DNA of 64,000 nt from Mesorhizobium ciceri biovar biserrulae WSM1271 (GTDB taxonomy: Bacteria; Pseudomonadota; Alphaproteobacteria; Rhizobiales; Rhizobiaceae): the NCBI RefSeq assembly GCF_000185905.1, contig NC_014923.1, forward strand, positions 310,001-374,000. Direction: 5' to 3'. The notes beneath the pieces are model-generated. The model was not told where the DNA came from and did not search any database. It was given only the letters and a program-made list of their open reading frames with translations. Below, in pieces: positions 36,030 through 43,694 of this stretch (its first letter is position 1; every line of letters begins with the position of its first letter). The translations under genes were made by a program, and so were the position numbers.

Positions 36030-36737
36030 TTACGCCCTGCCGTAAAGCGGCACCAGCGTGCCGCTCATCGCCTGATTGGCCGGCGAGGCGAGATAGGCGA
36101 TGGCCTCGGCGGCGGCTTCGAGGCTGACCCATCTTGTGACATCGGCATCCGGCATATCGGTGCGGTTTGCCGGCGTATCTAGCGTCGACGGCGCCACGGC
36201 ATTGACCAGGATGCCCTTGTGCTTCAGCTCTTCGGCCATCGCCACCGTCATGGCTGCCACCGCCGCCTTGCTGGCGGCGTAAGCGACCATGCCAGCGCCG
36301 CGCCGCGGATCGAGCCCGGCGCGCGCGGTGACGTTGACGATGCGGCCCGCCGTGTCCGACGACAGCATCGAGCGGATCGCGGCGCGGCAGCACAGGAAGG
36401 CGGTGCGCGCATTGGTGTCCATCATCTCGGCAAAGGACGCCGACTCGATCTTTTCAACAGGCGCCGAGGTGAAGCCGCCAGCCAGATGGATCGAGCCCCA
36501 AAGGCCCGGAACCTGGCTATAGAACGCTTCGACCTTCGCGGGGTCCGAGAGATCGACGTTGTGCACCAGCTGGACACGGTCATGCGAGGTAAAGGGGAAA
36601 TGCGTAGGGGCGGCGGCATGAGCATTGGGCACATGGCAGATCGCGCCGTCGCTCAGCAGTTTGCCGACAACCGCACCGCCGAGCGCACCGGTCCCACCAG
36701 TCACGACGATATGCTTGCCTTCAAGTGTTTCCGTCAT
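36030..36737 (-). CDS. SDR-family oxidoreductase
   Basis: 235 residues. T-G-G-T-G-A-L-G near residue 13 is the cofactor loop; L-A-G-G-F replaces the usual N-N-A-G; Y-A-A-S-K near 151 holds the catalytic Tyr and Lys. In place of the catalytic Ser the strand before it reads V-N-V-T-A-R-A, so a Thr may substitute. AGGAG precedes ATG 36737. Monocistronic; substrate unknown. Confidence 0.8.
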   Translation of the reverse strand: MTETLEGKHIVVTGGTGALGGAVVGKLLSDGAICHVPNAHAAAPTHFPFTSHDRVQLVHNVDLSDPAKVEAFYSQVPGLWGSIHLAGGFTSAPVEKIESASFAEMMDTNARTAFLCCRAAIRSMLSSDTAGRIVNVTARAGLDPRRGAGMVAYAASKAAVAAMTVAMAEELKHKGILVNAVAPSTLDTPANRTDMPDADVTRWVSLEAAAEAIAYLASPANQAMSGTLVPLYGRA

Positions 36738-36906
36738 CTTGGACGCTCCTGTCATTTTTTTATCGTTAGGTCGTTTCTGTGCCGCCGACGCGAAGCGTCG
36801 CGCCTTTTGCGCCATCACTCAATTGACATCTCGACATGGCAGTTGTCGCGTCTTTGCATGCGTCCGACACTTCAGCCGTGGCCCGCCAAAACGGGAAACC
36901 CGCGCT

Positions 36907-38484
36907 TCAGTCAACTGTGATTTCGATGACGCGCGGCAGTCCGGTGGCCCGGGCGCGCTTCAGCGCGTCCGCGAGAGCATCGATATCGGCAAGCCGTTCG
37001 GCGCCGATGCCATAGGCCTCGGCCAGCTTGCAGAAATCCGGCGGCGCCGGCGATACGCCGACCGGCTCGACGCCGACATGGAGCATCGAGGTTTCGATCT
37101 CGCGGTAGCCTCTGTTGTTCCAGACGACGAAGATGACCGGTACCCGCGCGTCGAGCGCGGCGCCCAGTTCCGGCAGCGTGAACTGGAAGCCGCCGTCACC
37201 CGTGAGGCAGACGACCGGCGCATCGGGTATCGCAAGGGCCGCGCCAATTGCGGCCGGCGGGCCGTAGCCAAGCGCGCCGAAGCCGGTGGCGGCATTGAAC
37301 CAACCGCCTGGCCGATCATGGTCGTAATAGAGGTTGGCCGCATAGATCGGCTGCGTCGAATCGCCGACGATGAGCGCGCCCGGCAAAGCGTCGCGGATCA
37401 TCTCGACGGCGCGCACCTGCCCCTGCAGTGTCGGATTGAGCTCGGCAAAGGCTGCTTTGCGTGTAGTAGCGGCGCGCGACGATCCGCCCTCGCTTGCCCG
37501 GACATGGCGGGTTTCCAGAAGCAGTGCTTCGAGCGCCTCGGCGCAATCGGCCTGGATCGAAACCGTCGCCGGGCGGCGGGCAAGCTGGTCCGCGCCGATA
37601 TCGATGCGGATCAGGTTGGCGGGCAGGACGAAGCCGCCATCGCTGTAGCCGTCATAGTCGGTCGGGCCGAATTCGGTGCCGGCGGCAATGACCAGGTCGG
37701 CGTCGGCCATCAGCGCCCGTACTGTCTTCAGGCTGGGACTGGCCGGCACGCAAAGCGGATGACCATGCAGCAGGCCGCGCGCATTGGTGGTCTGGACGAC
37801 CGGCGCCCCCAGCCGTTCGGCCAGACGCCGCAGTGGCGCTTCGGCGCGTTTGGCGCCGCCGCCGACCAGGATCAGCGGGCGGCGCGCTGCACTGATGAGT
37901 TTGGCCGCGTTGGCAATTGCGACACCTTCCGGCACGGGCGGCGTCACATTGCTCAGCATGGCAGCGATGCCATCCGCCGGCTTGACCATGACGTCGGTCG
38001 GGATCTCGATATGCACCGGGCCGGGCCGGGCCGATGAAAACAGGGCGAAGGCCTGCGCCAGCGCGCCGGGCAATTCGCCAGCCTCGGTAACGCGCTGCGA
38101 AAACAGCGCCACCTTCTCCATCATGCCGCGCTGATCCGGCAATTCGTGCAGATGGCCCAGCCCCTTGCCCAGCGTCGGCGTGGCGTTGACGCCTGAGATC
38201 ACCAGCATCGGCACCGAATCGGCGCGTGCCTGCCCCATGGCGGTGATGGTGTTGGTCAGCCCCGGTCCGGTGATGACGAAGGCGACGCCCGGTCTGCCGC
38301 TGGCGCGTGCGTAGCCATCGGCCATGAAGCCGGCGCCCTGTTCGTGACGCGGTGTGACGTGGCGGATCTTGGAGCGCGCTAGCCCGCGGTAGAGTTCTAC
38401 CGTGTGGACGCCGGGAATCCCGAAGACCGTGTCGACGCCATGGGCTTCGAGCAGCGAAATGAGCGCTTCGCCGAGTGTCGTCAT
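36907..38484 (-). CDS. aruI: ThDP-dependent decarboxylase, probable 5-guanidino-2-oxopentanoate decarboxylase
   Basis: 525 residues with the three-domain acetolactate synthase-like fold. D-T-V-F-G-I-P-G-V-H-T-V-E-L-Y-R-G near residue 18 and R-H-E-Q-G-A-G-F-M-A-D-G-Y-A-R near 46 (catalytic Glu) resemble AruI of the arginine transaminase pathway closely; G-D-G-G-F-Q-F near residue 430 and the following N-N-R-G-Y form the ThDP/Mg site. The start overlaps the TetR stop (ATGA) with a strong GGGAGG Shine-Dalgarno. Neighbours (DDAH-like enzyme, basic amino acid importer) support an arginine-derived substrate. No aruH-type transaminase gene is seen. Confidence 0.75.
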   Translation of the reverse strand: MTTLGEALISLLEAHGVDTVFGIPGVHTVELYRGLARSKIRHVTPRHEQGAGFMADGYARASGRPGVAFVITGPGLTNTITAMGQARADSVPMLVISGVNATPTLGKGLGHLHELPDQRGMMEKVALFSQRVTEAGELPGALAQAFALFSSARPGPVHIEIPTDVMVKPADGIAAMLSNVTPPVPEGVAIANAAKLISAARRPLILVGGGAKRAEAPLRRLAERLGAPVVQTTNARGLLHGHPLCVPASPSLKTVRALMADADLVIAAGTEFGPTDYDGYSDGGFVLPANLIRIDIGADQLARRPATVSIQADCAEALEALLLETRHVRASEGGSSRAATTRKAAFAELNPTLQGQVRAVEMIRDALPGALIVGDSTQPIYAANLYYDHDRPGGWFNAATGFGALGYGPPAAIGAALAIPDAPVVCLTGDGGFQFTLPELGAALDARVPVIFVVWNNRGYREIETSMLHVGVEPVGVSPAPPDFCKLAEAYGIGAERLADIDALADALKRARATGLPRVIEITVD

Positions 38485-39128
38485 TGGTTTTCCTCCCCTT
38501 CCGGCGCGAGGCCTAGTTCGGCCTCGACGGCCTTGATGCCGATCGCCGCCAATTCGCCGGGCGAGAACATCTCGCCGGCCAGGCAGCCTTCGATCCAGAG
38601 TCCGTCGATGATCGCATTAATCGCGATGGCATGGTGGCGCAATTGGCTTGCGTCCGATTTGCACCGTTCGGCGGCGAGCACCTCGGCCACAACCGCTTCC
38701 ACCTCATTGCGAAAACCAAGGTAGCCTTCGCGGTGGGCGTGGGCCAGGGTCGGATCCGCTCTGGCGCGGCCGATGAAGGTTGCCCAGAGCGAAAACACCC
38801 GCGCGTCGATAATCGGCGCATTGAGGTTGGCGGTGACGAAAGCCGCAAGGCGCTGGCGAGGCGAGGCATTCTCCATGACCAAAGCCGCTTTCGCCTGCTC
38901 GGTCATGCGGCCCATCAGCGCTGCATAGGCTTCCTGCAGCAATTCTTCCTTGCCGGGAAAATAGTGCCGGATCAGCCCGGCGGTGACGCCGGCACGCAAT
39001 GCGATGGTGCGCAAGGTGGCGCCCTGCAGGCCATGTTCCGCCACGCTGTCCAGAGTGGCCTCGATCAGATCCTGCCGCCGCCGCTCCTCGCCCTCGCGAC
39101 GGAACCTGCGGCGGGATGGCATATTCAT
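38481..39128 (-). CDS. TetR-family regulator (BetI-like)
   Basis: 215 residues from ATG 39128, which overlaps the stop of the DDAH-like gene (ATGA); an ATG at 39155 inside that gene and one at 39122 are alternatives. The N-terminal helix-turn-helix has A-T-L-R-T-I-A-L-R-A-G-V-T-A-G-L-I-R-H-Y-F, matching BetI-type TetR proteins. Its gene lies between two enzyme genes it probably controls. A 7-base dyad at 40053-40077 upstream of the operon is the best operator candidate. Confidence 0.85.
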   Translation of the reverse strand: MNMPSRRRFRREGEERRRQDLIEATLDSVAEHGLQGATLRTIALRAGVTAGLIRHYFPGKEELLQEAYAALMGRMTEQAKAALVMENASPRQRLAAFVTANLNAPIIDARVFSLWATFIGRARADPTLAHAHREGYLGFRNEVEAVVAEVLAAERCKSDASQLRHHAIAINAIIDGLWIEGCLAGEMFSPGELAAIGIKAVEAELGLAPEGEENQ

Positions 39129-39997
39129 TGGCGCAGGATCGGTCGCGTCAGGCATGTCGGCCCGCCCTCGCAGGCGATGCAGAGCGCATCCGCCTCGAAG
39201 ATTTCGACCGTGCAGCCGGCGGCTTCCATCGCGGCTTTGGTCTTTGGAAAGCCCGCGACGGCAATGATCTTGTGTGGGCTGGTCGGCAGCACGTTCAGGC
39301 TAAGGCCGTTGGAAGCCGCGAACTCTTCGGCGTCGCCTTCGACCAGCCGGATGTTACGCGCCTTCAGCATCTGATAGAATGAGGCCGGCAAAAGCGGTGA
39401 ATGGACCAGTGCGAGGTCGTCGGCCAGCGGGCTGATCACCGACATCAGATGCAGGCACGCTTCTTCGCCTTGCCACAGCGGAAGATCAAAGCCGTAGACG
39501 GAAACGCCCAGCGGCGTCAGCAGGTTGGAAACCTGCTGGATGCCTTCCTGGTTGGAGCGGACACCGCGCCCGATCACCAGCGTACGGGCATCGAGCCATA
39601 CGCAATCACCGCCTTCGACCTGGCCAGGAACCTCGACGCGGCCCAGGATTGGAATGCCCAGCCTTCGATAGGTTTCCTCATGCAGCGAGGGCTCCCTGGC
39701 GCGCAACGGCTTGCCCATGGACAGAATCAGCGCGCCGCGATCGGTCATCAGCGACGGGTCGTGCGTGAACACCGAGTCCGAAAGTCCATCCGCCGTGTCC
39801 TCGATCCATTCGATTTCGGCACCGGAAGCCGCCACCAGTTCAGCAAGGAGCGCGTGCTGCGATGCCGCTTTCGCCGGATTGAATCCCGGGCCATAGTGCC
39901 AGGCAACCCTGTCGGCATTGCGCATGGCGTTGGCCGCCGACCGCATCAGCACGCGGCGCAGCGGCGCCGCCATGGACTGTGATCCGAAAGCGCTCAT
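39125..39997 (-). CDS. dimethylarginine dimethylaminohydrolase (DDAH)-like amidinohydrolase
   Basis: 290 residues of the guanidino-group modifying superfamily. E-G-G-D (128-131), a His at 183 (E-A-C-L-H-L-M-S) and a C-terminal nucleophile Cys282 in E-G-G-P-T-C-L-T-R-P-I make the Glu/Asp-His-Cys set. DDAH hydrolyses methylated arginines to citrulline and methylamines; arginine deiminase-like or related activity is the alternative. AGGA precedes ATG 39997. First gene of the minus-strand operon, divergent from the amino acid importer. Confidence 0.78.
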   Translation of the reverse strand: MSAFGSQSMAAPLRRVLMRSAANAMRNADRVAWHYGPGFNPAKAASQHALLAELVAASGAEIEWIEDTADGLSDSVFTHDPSLMTDRGALILSMGKPLRAREPSLHEETYRRLGIPILGRVEVPGQVEGGDCVWLDARTLVIGRGVRSNQEGIQQVSNLLTPLGVSVYGFDLPLWQGEEACLHLMSVISPLADDLALVHSPLLPASFYQMLKARNIRLVEGDAEEFAASNGLSLNVLPTSPHKIIAVAGFPKTKAAMEAAGCTVEIFEADALCIACEGGPTCLTRPILRQ

Positions 39998-40052
39998 CGA
40001 AGTCCTTTTTCGCTGAAAAAAATCGAGAAAATTTCATGGAAGGCTATTTATA

Positions 40053-40077
40053 CACTTGCACAACAAGCTCGCAAGTG
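40053..40077. promoter_or_regulatory. dyad in the divergent DDAH / importer promoter
   Basis: CACTTGC (40053-40059) and GCAAGTG (40071-40077) form a perfect 7-base inverted repeat with an 11-base spacer, total 25 bases, 56 bases before the DDAH-like start. This is a typical size for a TetR operator; the regulator encoded in the operon is the obvious candidate. Confidence 0.45.
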
Positions 40078-40210
40078 CCGTAATAAGCAGGATTGACGGG
40101 CTCTCGCCGTTGGGTCCATGCTGAAGTCTGGAGCGGGGCAGTACAGCGTATATGTTAATTAGCCGGATACACGTTCGACGAACCGCAGCCGACCCGATAG
40201 AGGTCACCCG

Positions 40211-41026
40211 GTGAGCGTGGTGGAAGCTGCCGCAGTCCGATCCGGCAAGGCGCAGGACGGCGCCGCCGAAGCCATCCATGTCGAGAACCTGCACAAGAAG
40301 TTCGGTGAGCTGCATGTTCTGAAGGGCGTCTCGCTGTCGGCGCGCGACGGCGAGGTCATCGCCATCATCGGCGGCTCGGGCTCCGGCAAATCGACCCTGC
40401 TGCGCTGCATCAACTGCCTGGAAAACCCGACCAGCGGCATCATTCGCGTCAATGGCGAGGAGATCAAGCTCAAGGCCGACAGCCACGGCCACACCATTCC
40501 GGCCGACCGCAAGCAGATCGAGCGCATCCGCTCCAAGCTCGGCATGGTGTTCCAAAACTTCAACCTGTGGAGCCACATGACGCTGATCGAAAACGTCATC
40601 GAGGTTCCGGTGCATGTGCTTGGCGTCAAGCGCGATGTGGCGATCGGCGAGGCCGAGAAGCTGCTCGCCCGTGTCGGTCTGGCTGAAAAGCGCGACGTCT
40701 ATCCGGCCTATCTGTCGGGCGGCCAGCAGCAGCGCGCCGCGATCGCCCGGGCGCTGGCCATCAATCCGCGCGTCATGCTGTTCGACGAGCCCACCTCCGC
40801 GCTCGATCCCGAACTGGTCGGCGAGGTGCTGAAGGTGATCGGCGACCTGGCGCGCGAAGGCCGCACCATGGTGCTGGTCACCCACGAGATGAAGTTCGCC
40901 CGCGAGGTCGCGACCCATGTCGTCTACCTCTACAACGGACTGGTCGAGGAAGAAGGGCCGCCGGAGCAGATCTTCGGCGCACCGAAATCCGAAAGGCTGA
41001 AGCAGTTCATCCGCAACATCGGCTAG
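40211..41026 (+). CDS. polar amino acid ABC importer ATPase (HisP/GlnQ type)
   Basis: 271 residues from GTG 40211, with AGAGG at a good distance. Walker A G-G-S-G-S-G-K-S-T-L near residue 54, signature L-S-G-G-Q-Q-Q-R, Walker B V-M-L-F-D-E-P-T-S-A-L-D-P-E-L-V. The insertion with S-H-G-H-T-I-P-A-D before the Q-loop (M-V-F-Q-N-F-N-L-W) is shared with HisP and octopine/nopaline/arginine importers, favouring a basic or arginine-derived ligand. Confidence 0.88.
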   Translation: MSVVEAAAVRSGKAQDGAAEAIHVENLHKKFGELHVLKGVSLSARDGEVIAIIGGSGSGKSTLLRCINCLENPTSGIIRVNGEEIKLKADSHGHTIPADRKQIERIRSKLGMVFQNFNLWSHMTLIENVIEVPVHVLGVKRDVAIGEAEKLLARVGLAEKRDVYPAYLSGGQQQRAAIARALAINPRVMLFDEPTSALDPELVGEVLKVIGDLAREGRTMVLVTHEMKFAREVATHVVYLYNGLVEEEGPPEQIFGAPKSERLKQFIRNIG

Positions 41027-41079
41027 GCAAGCCGGGACGGAAGAAAACCGGGAACCAACAACAAACTGGGAGTCATGAA

Positions 41080-41880
41080 ATGAAGACCGTTCTGAAGACA
41101 TTTGCCGCAGCGCTGCTGCTCGGCGTCGCCGCCATGGGCGTGGCCAAGGCCGATCCGGTCAAGATCGGCGTCGCCGCCGAGCCTTATCCGCCCTTCACCT
41201 CGCCCGATGCTTCGGGCAAATGGATCGGCTGGGAGATCGACTTCATCGACGCCGTCTGCGCCGAGGAGAAGCTCGATTGCGTCATCACCCCGGTTGCCTG
41301 GGACGGCATCATCCCGGCTCTGACGACCAAGAAGATCGACCTCATCGTCTCCTCGATGTCGATCACCGCCGAACGCGCGAAGACGATCGATTTCTCGGAC
41401 AAGTACTATAACACGCCGACCGCGATCATCGGCCCGAAGGACCAGAAATTCGGCTCCGCTCCGGACGACCTCAAGGGCAAGATCGTCGGCGTGCAAGTGT
41501 CGACGGTGCACGCTGTCTACGCCAAGAAGCACTTTGGCAGCGCAGCCTCCGAGATCAAGGAATACCAGACCCAGGACGAGGCCAACAACGATCTGGCCGC
41601 CGGCCGTCTCGACGCGGTGCAGGCCGATTCCATCGCGCTTGGCGAATTCCTCAAATCCGACCAGGGCAAAGCCTGCTGCGACCTGAAGGGCATGGTCGCT
41701 CCCGATGACGAAGTGCTCGGACCGGGCGTCGGCGCCGGCGTGCGCAAGGAAGACACCGAACTGAAGGGCAAAATCAACGCCGGCATCAAGGCGATCCGCG
41801 CCAACGGCAAATATGACGAGATCTCGAAGAAATACTTCGATTTCGACATTTACGGCGGCGGCGGCGCGCAGTCGAACTGA
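41080..41880 (+). CDS. periplasmic binding protein for basic amino acids (SBP_bac_3)
   Basis: 266 residues with signal peptide ending M-G-V-A-K-A. E-P-Y-P-P-F-T near residue 35, W-D-G-I-I-P-A-L and D-L-I-V-S-S-M-S-I-T-A-E-R motifs are those of LAO/His-binding proteins. Cys residues in V-C-A-E-E-K-L-D-C are the conserved disulfide of that group. The GGGAG Shine-Dalgarno lies upstream. Ligand probably arginine, lysine, ornithine or a methylarginine. Confidence 0.87.
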   Translation: MKTVLKTFAAALLLGVAAMGVAKADPVKIGVAAEPYPPFTSPDASGKWIGWEIDFIDAVCAEEKLDCVITPVAWDGIIPALTTKKIDLIVSSMSITAERAKTIDFSDKYYNTPTAIIGPKDQKFGSAPDDLKGKIVGVQVSTVHAVYAKKHFGSAASEIKEYQTQDEANNDLAAGRLDAVQADSIALGEFLKSDQGKACCDLKGMVAPDDEVLGPGVGAGVRKEDTELKGKINAGIKAIRANGKYDEISKKYFDFDIYGGGGAQSN

Positions 41881-41999
41881 CGATCCTCGTATGAGCTGTG
41901 GGGTGTGGCGTCGCGCCATGCCCCACCTGCTCGATCTTTCCCAGGCATGTTTGCCGCCGACGCAGCCGTCGGCGCTTAGTCAGCACTTCGGGGGCGACG

Positions 42000-42749
42000 C
42001 TGATCGACGCACTTCTTTCGGCCTCCGCGGCCGGCATCACCGAGCTTCTCTCGCCCTACCCCCCAGGCTGGGGCGGGGCGCTTCTGGTTGGGCTGCTGCA
42101 TTCGATCGAGATCGCGCTGGGCGCCACGTGCCTCGGCCTTCTGATCGGCACCGGCGGCGCCTATGGCAAGCTTTATGGCGGGCCGGTGGTGCGCGATCTC
42201 CTGGCGGTTTACACCACCATCGTGCGCGCCGTGCCCGAACTGGTGCTGATCCTGCTGCTCTATTACGCCGGCACCGACCTGATCAATCAGGCGCTGACGG
42301 CCATGGGTTATCAGCGCGTCGACGTGAGCGGCCTTGCCGCCGGCATCGCCGTGCTCGGCTTCGTCCAGGGCGCCTATTCGACAGAGGTGATACGCGGCGC
42401 GATCCTGGCCATTCCGCAGGGCCAGATCGAAGCCGCCCGCGCCTATGGAATGTCTCCGGGCCTGATGTTGCGGCGCATCACCTTGCCGTCAATGCTGCCC
42501 TTCGCTATTCCGGGCCTCGCCAATCTCTGGCTGATCGCCACCAAGGACACCGCGCTATTGGCTGTTGTCGGCTTCTACGAGCTGGCGCTGGCAACGCGGC
42601 AGGCAGCGGGCGTCACCAAGGCCTATTTCACCTTCTTTTTCGCGGCGGGCGTGCTCTATCTGCTTTTGTCGCTGTTCTCCAACCTTGTCATCGGCCGGGT
42701 CGAGACCTGGTCGCGGCGCGGCATGCCTTCGCTCAAGGAGGCGCGCTGA
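42000..42749 (+). CDS. polar amino acid ABC importer permease (HisQ type)
   Basis: About 249 residues, five membrane segments. The EAA loop reads I-P-Q-G-Q-I-E-A-A-R-A-Y-G-M. No ATG fits the N-terminus: homology begins at L-I-D-A-L-L-S-A, so CTG 42000, preceded by GGGGGCG, is my best start. GTG 41898 gives a 34-residue longer protein with an implausible Arg/Cys-rich extension. The stop overlaps the next permease start (TGATG). Confidence 0.8.
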   Translation: MIDALLSASAAGITELLSPYPPGWGGALLVGLLHSIEIALGATCLGLLIGTGGAYGKLYGGPVVRDLLAVYTTIVRAVPELVLILLLYYAGTDLINQALTAMGYQRVDVSGLAAGIAVLGFVQGAYSTEVIRGAILAIPQGQIEAARAYGMSPGLMLRRITLPSMLPFAIPGLANLWLIATKDTALLAVVGFYELALATRQAAGVTKAYFTFFFAAGVLYLLLSLFSNLVIGRVETWSRRGMPSLKEAR

Positions 42750-43558
42750 TGGCCAACGAGGCGACCATCATCGACGTCGTCGCGCGAACGTCGCTGTGGC
42801 TGCAGCCGCACCGCATCGTGCTGATCCTGATCGCACTGGGCCTTGTTTTGTCGGCCGCCTTTTTCATGCGCTGGGACTGGCTGCCGCAATATTATGAAAT
42901 GGGCTTGATCGGCCTCTGGCGCTCGCTGTGGATCCTGGCGGTCACCTGCGTTCTGGGCTTCCTGCTGGCCGTCCCGCTTGGCCTGGCGCAGGCCGCCGGC
43001 TCGTTCTGGTTCGCCGCACCCGCCAAGGTGTTCTGCACGGTGATCCGGGGCACGCCGCTGCTGATCCAGCTCTGGCTGCTCTATTACGGCCTGGGTTCGC
43101 TGTTCCCGCAATATCCGTGGATCCGCGAATCCTGGATGTGGCCATATCTGCGGCAAGCCTGGCCCTATGGCGTGCTGGCGCTGACCCTGTCGTTCGCCGG
43201 TTATGAGGGCGAGGTGATGCGCGGCGCCTTCGCCGGCGTGCCCAAGGGGCAACTCGAAGCCGCCCGCGCCTTCGGCATGAGCCGCTGGAAGGCGTTCCGG
43301 CGGATCTGGCTGCCGCAAGCCATCTACCGGGCGCTGCCGACGCTGACCGGCGAGACCGTGCTGCAATTGAAGTCGACGCCGCTGGTGGCGACGATCAGCG
43401 TCATCGACATCTTCGCCGTTTCGTCCAAAGTACGGCAGGACACCTACCTCACCTACGAGCCCTTGCTGCTGCTGGCGCTGATCTACATGACGATAACCGG
43501 CATTCTGGTCTTCGCCTTCAGCAGGATAGAGGCCAGGATCCCGAACAAGATTGGTTAG
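42749..43558 (+). CDS. polar amino acid ABC importer permease (HisM type)
   Basis: 269 residues, five membrane segments. R-G-T-P-L-L-I-Q-L-W-L-L-Y-Y-G near residue 100 and the EAA loop V-P-K-G-Q-L-E-A-A-R-A-F-G-M near 165 are standard for HisM/ArtM permeases. ATG 42749 shares a base with the HisQ-type stop. Two bases after its stop the G-rich tandem repeat begins. Confidence 0.87.
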   Translation: MANEATIIDVVARTSLWLQPHRIVLILIALGLVLSAAFFMRWDWLPQYYEMGLIGLWRSLWILAVTCVLGFLLAVPLGLAQAAGSFWFAAPAKVFCTVIRGTPLLIQLWLLYYGLGSLFPQYPWIRESWMWPYLRQAWPYGVLALTLSFAGYEGEVMRGAFAGVPKGQLEAARAFGMSRWKAFRRIWLPQAIYRALPTLTGETVLQLKSTPLVATISVIDIFAVSSKVRQDTYLTYEPLLLLALIYMTITGILVFAFSRIEARIPNKIG

Positions 43559-43559
43559 A

Positions 43560-43599
43560 GGGGAGTAGGGGAGTAGGGGAGTAGGGGAGTAGGGGAGTA
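43560..43599 (+). repeat. G-rich tandem repeat (GGGGAGTA)x5, G-quadruplex motif
   Basis: Five perfect copies of the octamer GGGGAGTA start 2 bases after the permease stop codon. Five GGGG runs with 4-base loops satisfy the canonical quadruplex rule on the plus (mRNA-sense) strand. A complementary C-rich copy lies 62 bases downstream. Confidence 0.95.
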
Positions 43600-43660
43600 T
43601 CGGGCCACTATCCACATTCACATTTCCATCCCCATTCGCTATTCACTGCCCACTGTCCCG

Positions 43661-43684
43661 TACTCCCCTATTCCCCTACTCCCC
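43661..43684 (+). repeat. C-rich inverted copy of the octamer repeat (x3)
   Basis: TACTCCCC, TATTCCCC, TACTCCCC: three octamers complementary to the GGGGAGTA array, with one transition in the middle copy. Together with the upstream array it forms a long imperfect inverted repeat that could fold into a stem of up to about 24 bases, with the pyrimidine-rich 43600-43660 as loop. It ends 10 bases before the next ATG. Confidence 0.9.
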
Positions 43685-43694
43685 TAGGACGGCC

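Noticed and set aside
36786-36800. Hairpin CGACGC-GAA-GCGTCG as terminator
   Set aside because: No U-tract in the direction of either flanking gene; it lies in a minus-strand leader.
43560-43684. CRISPR-like array
   Set aside because: Octamers are directly adjacent without spacers and no cas genes are present; it is a microsatellite-type repeat.
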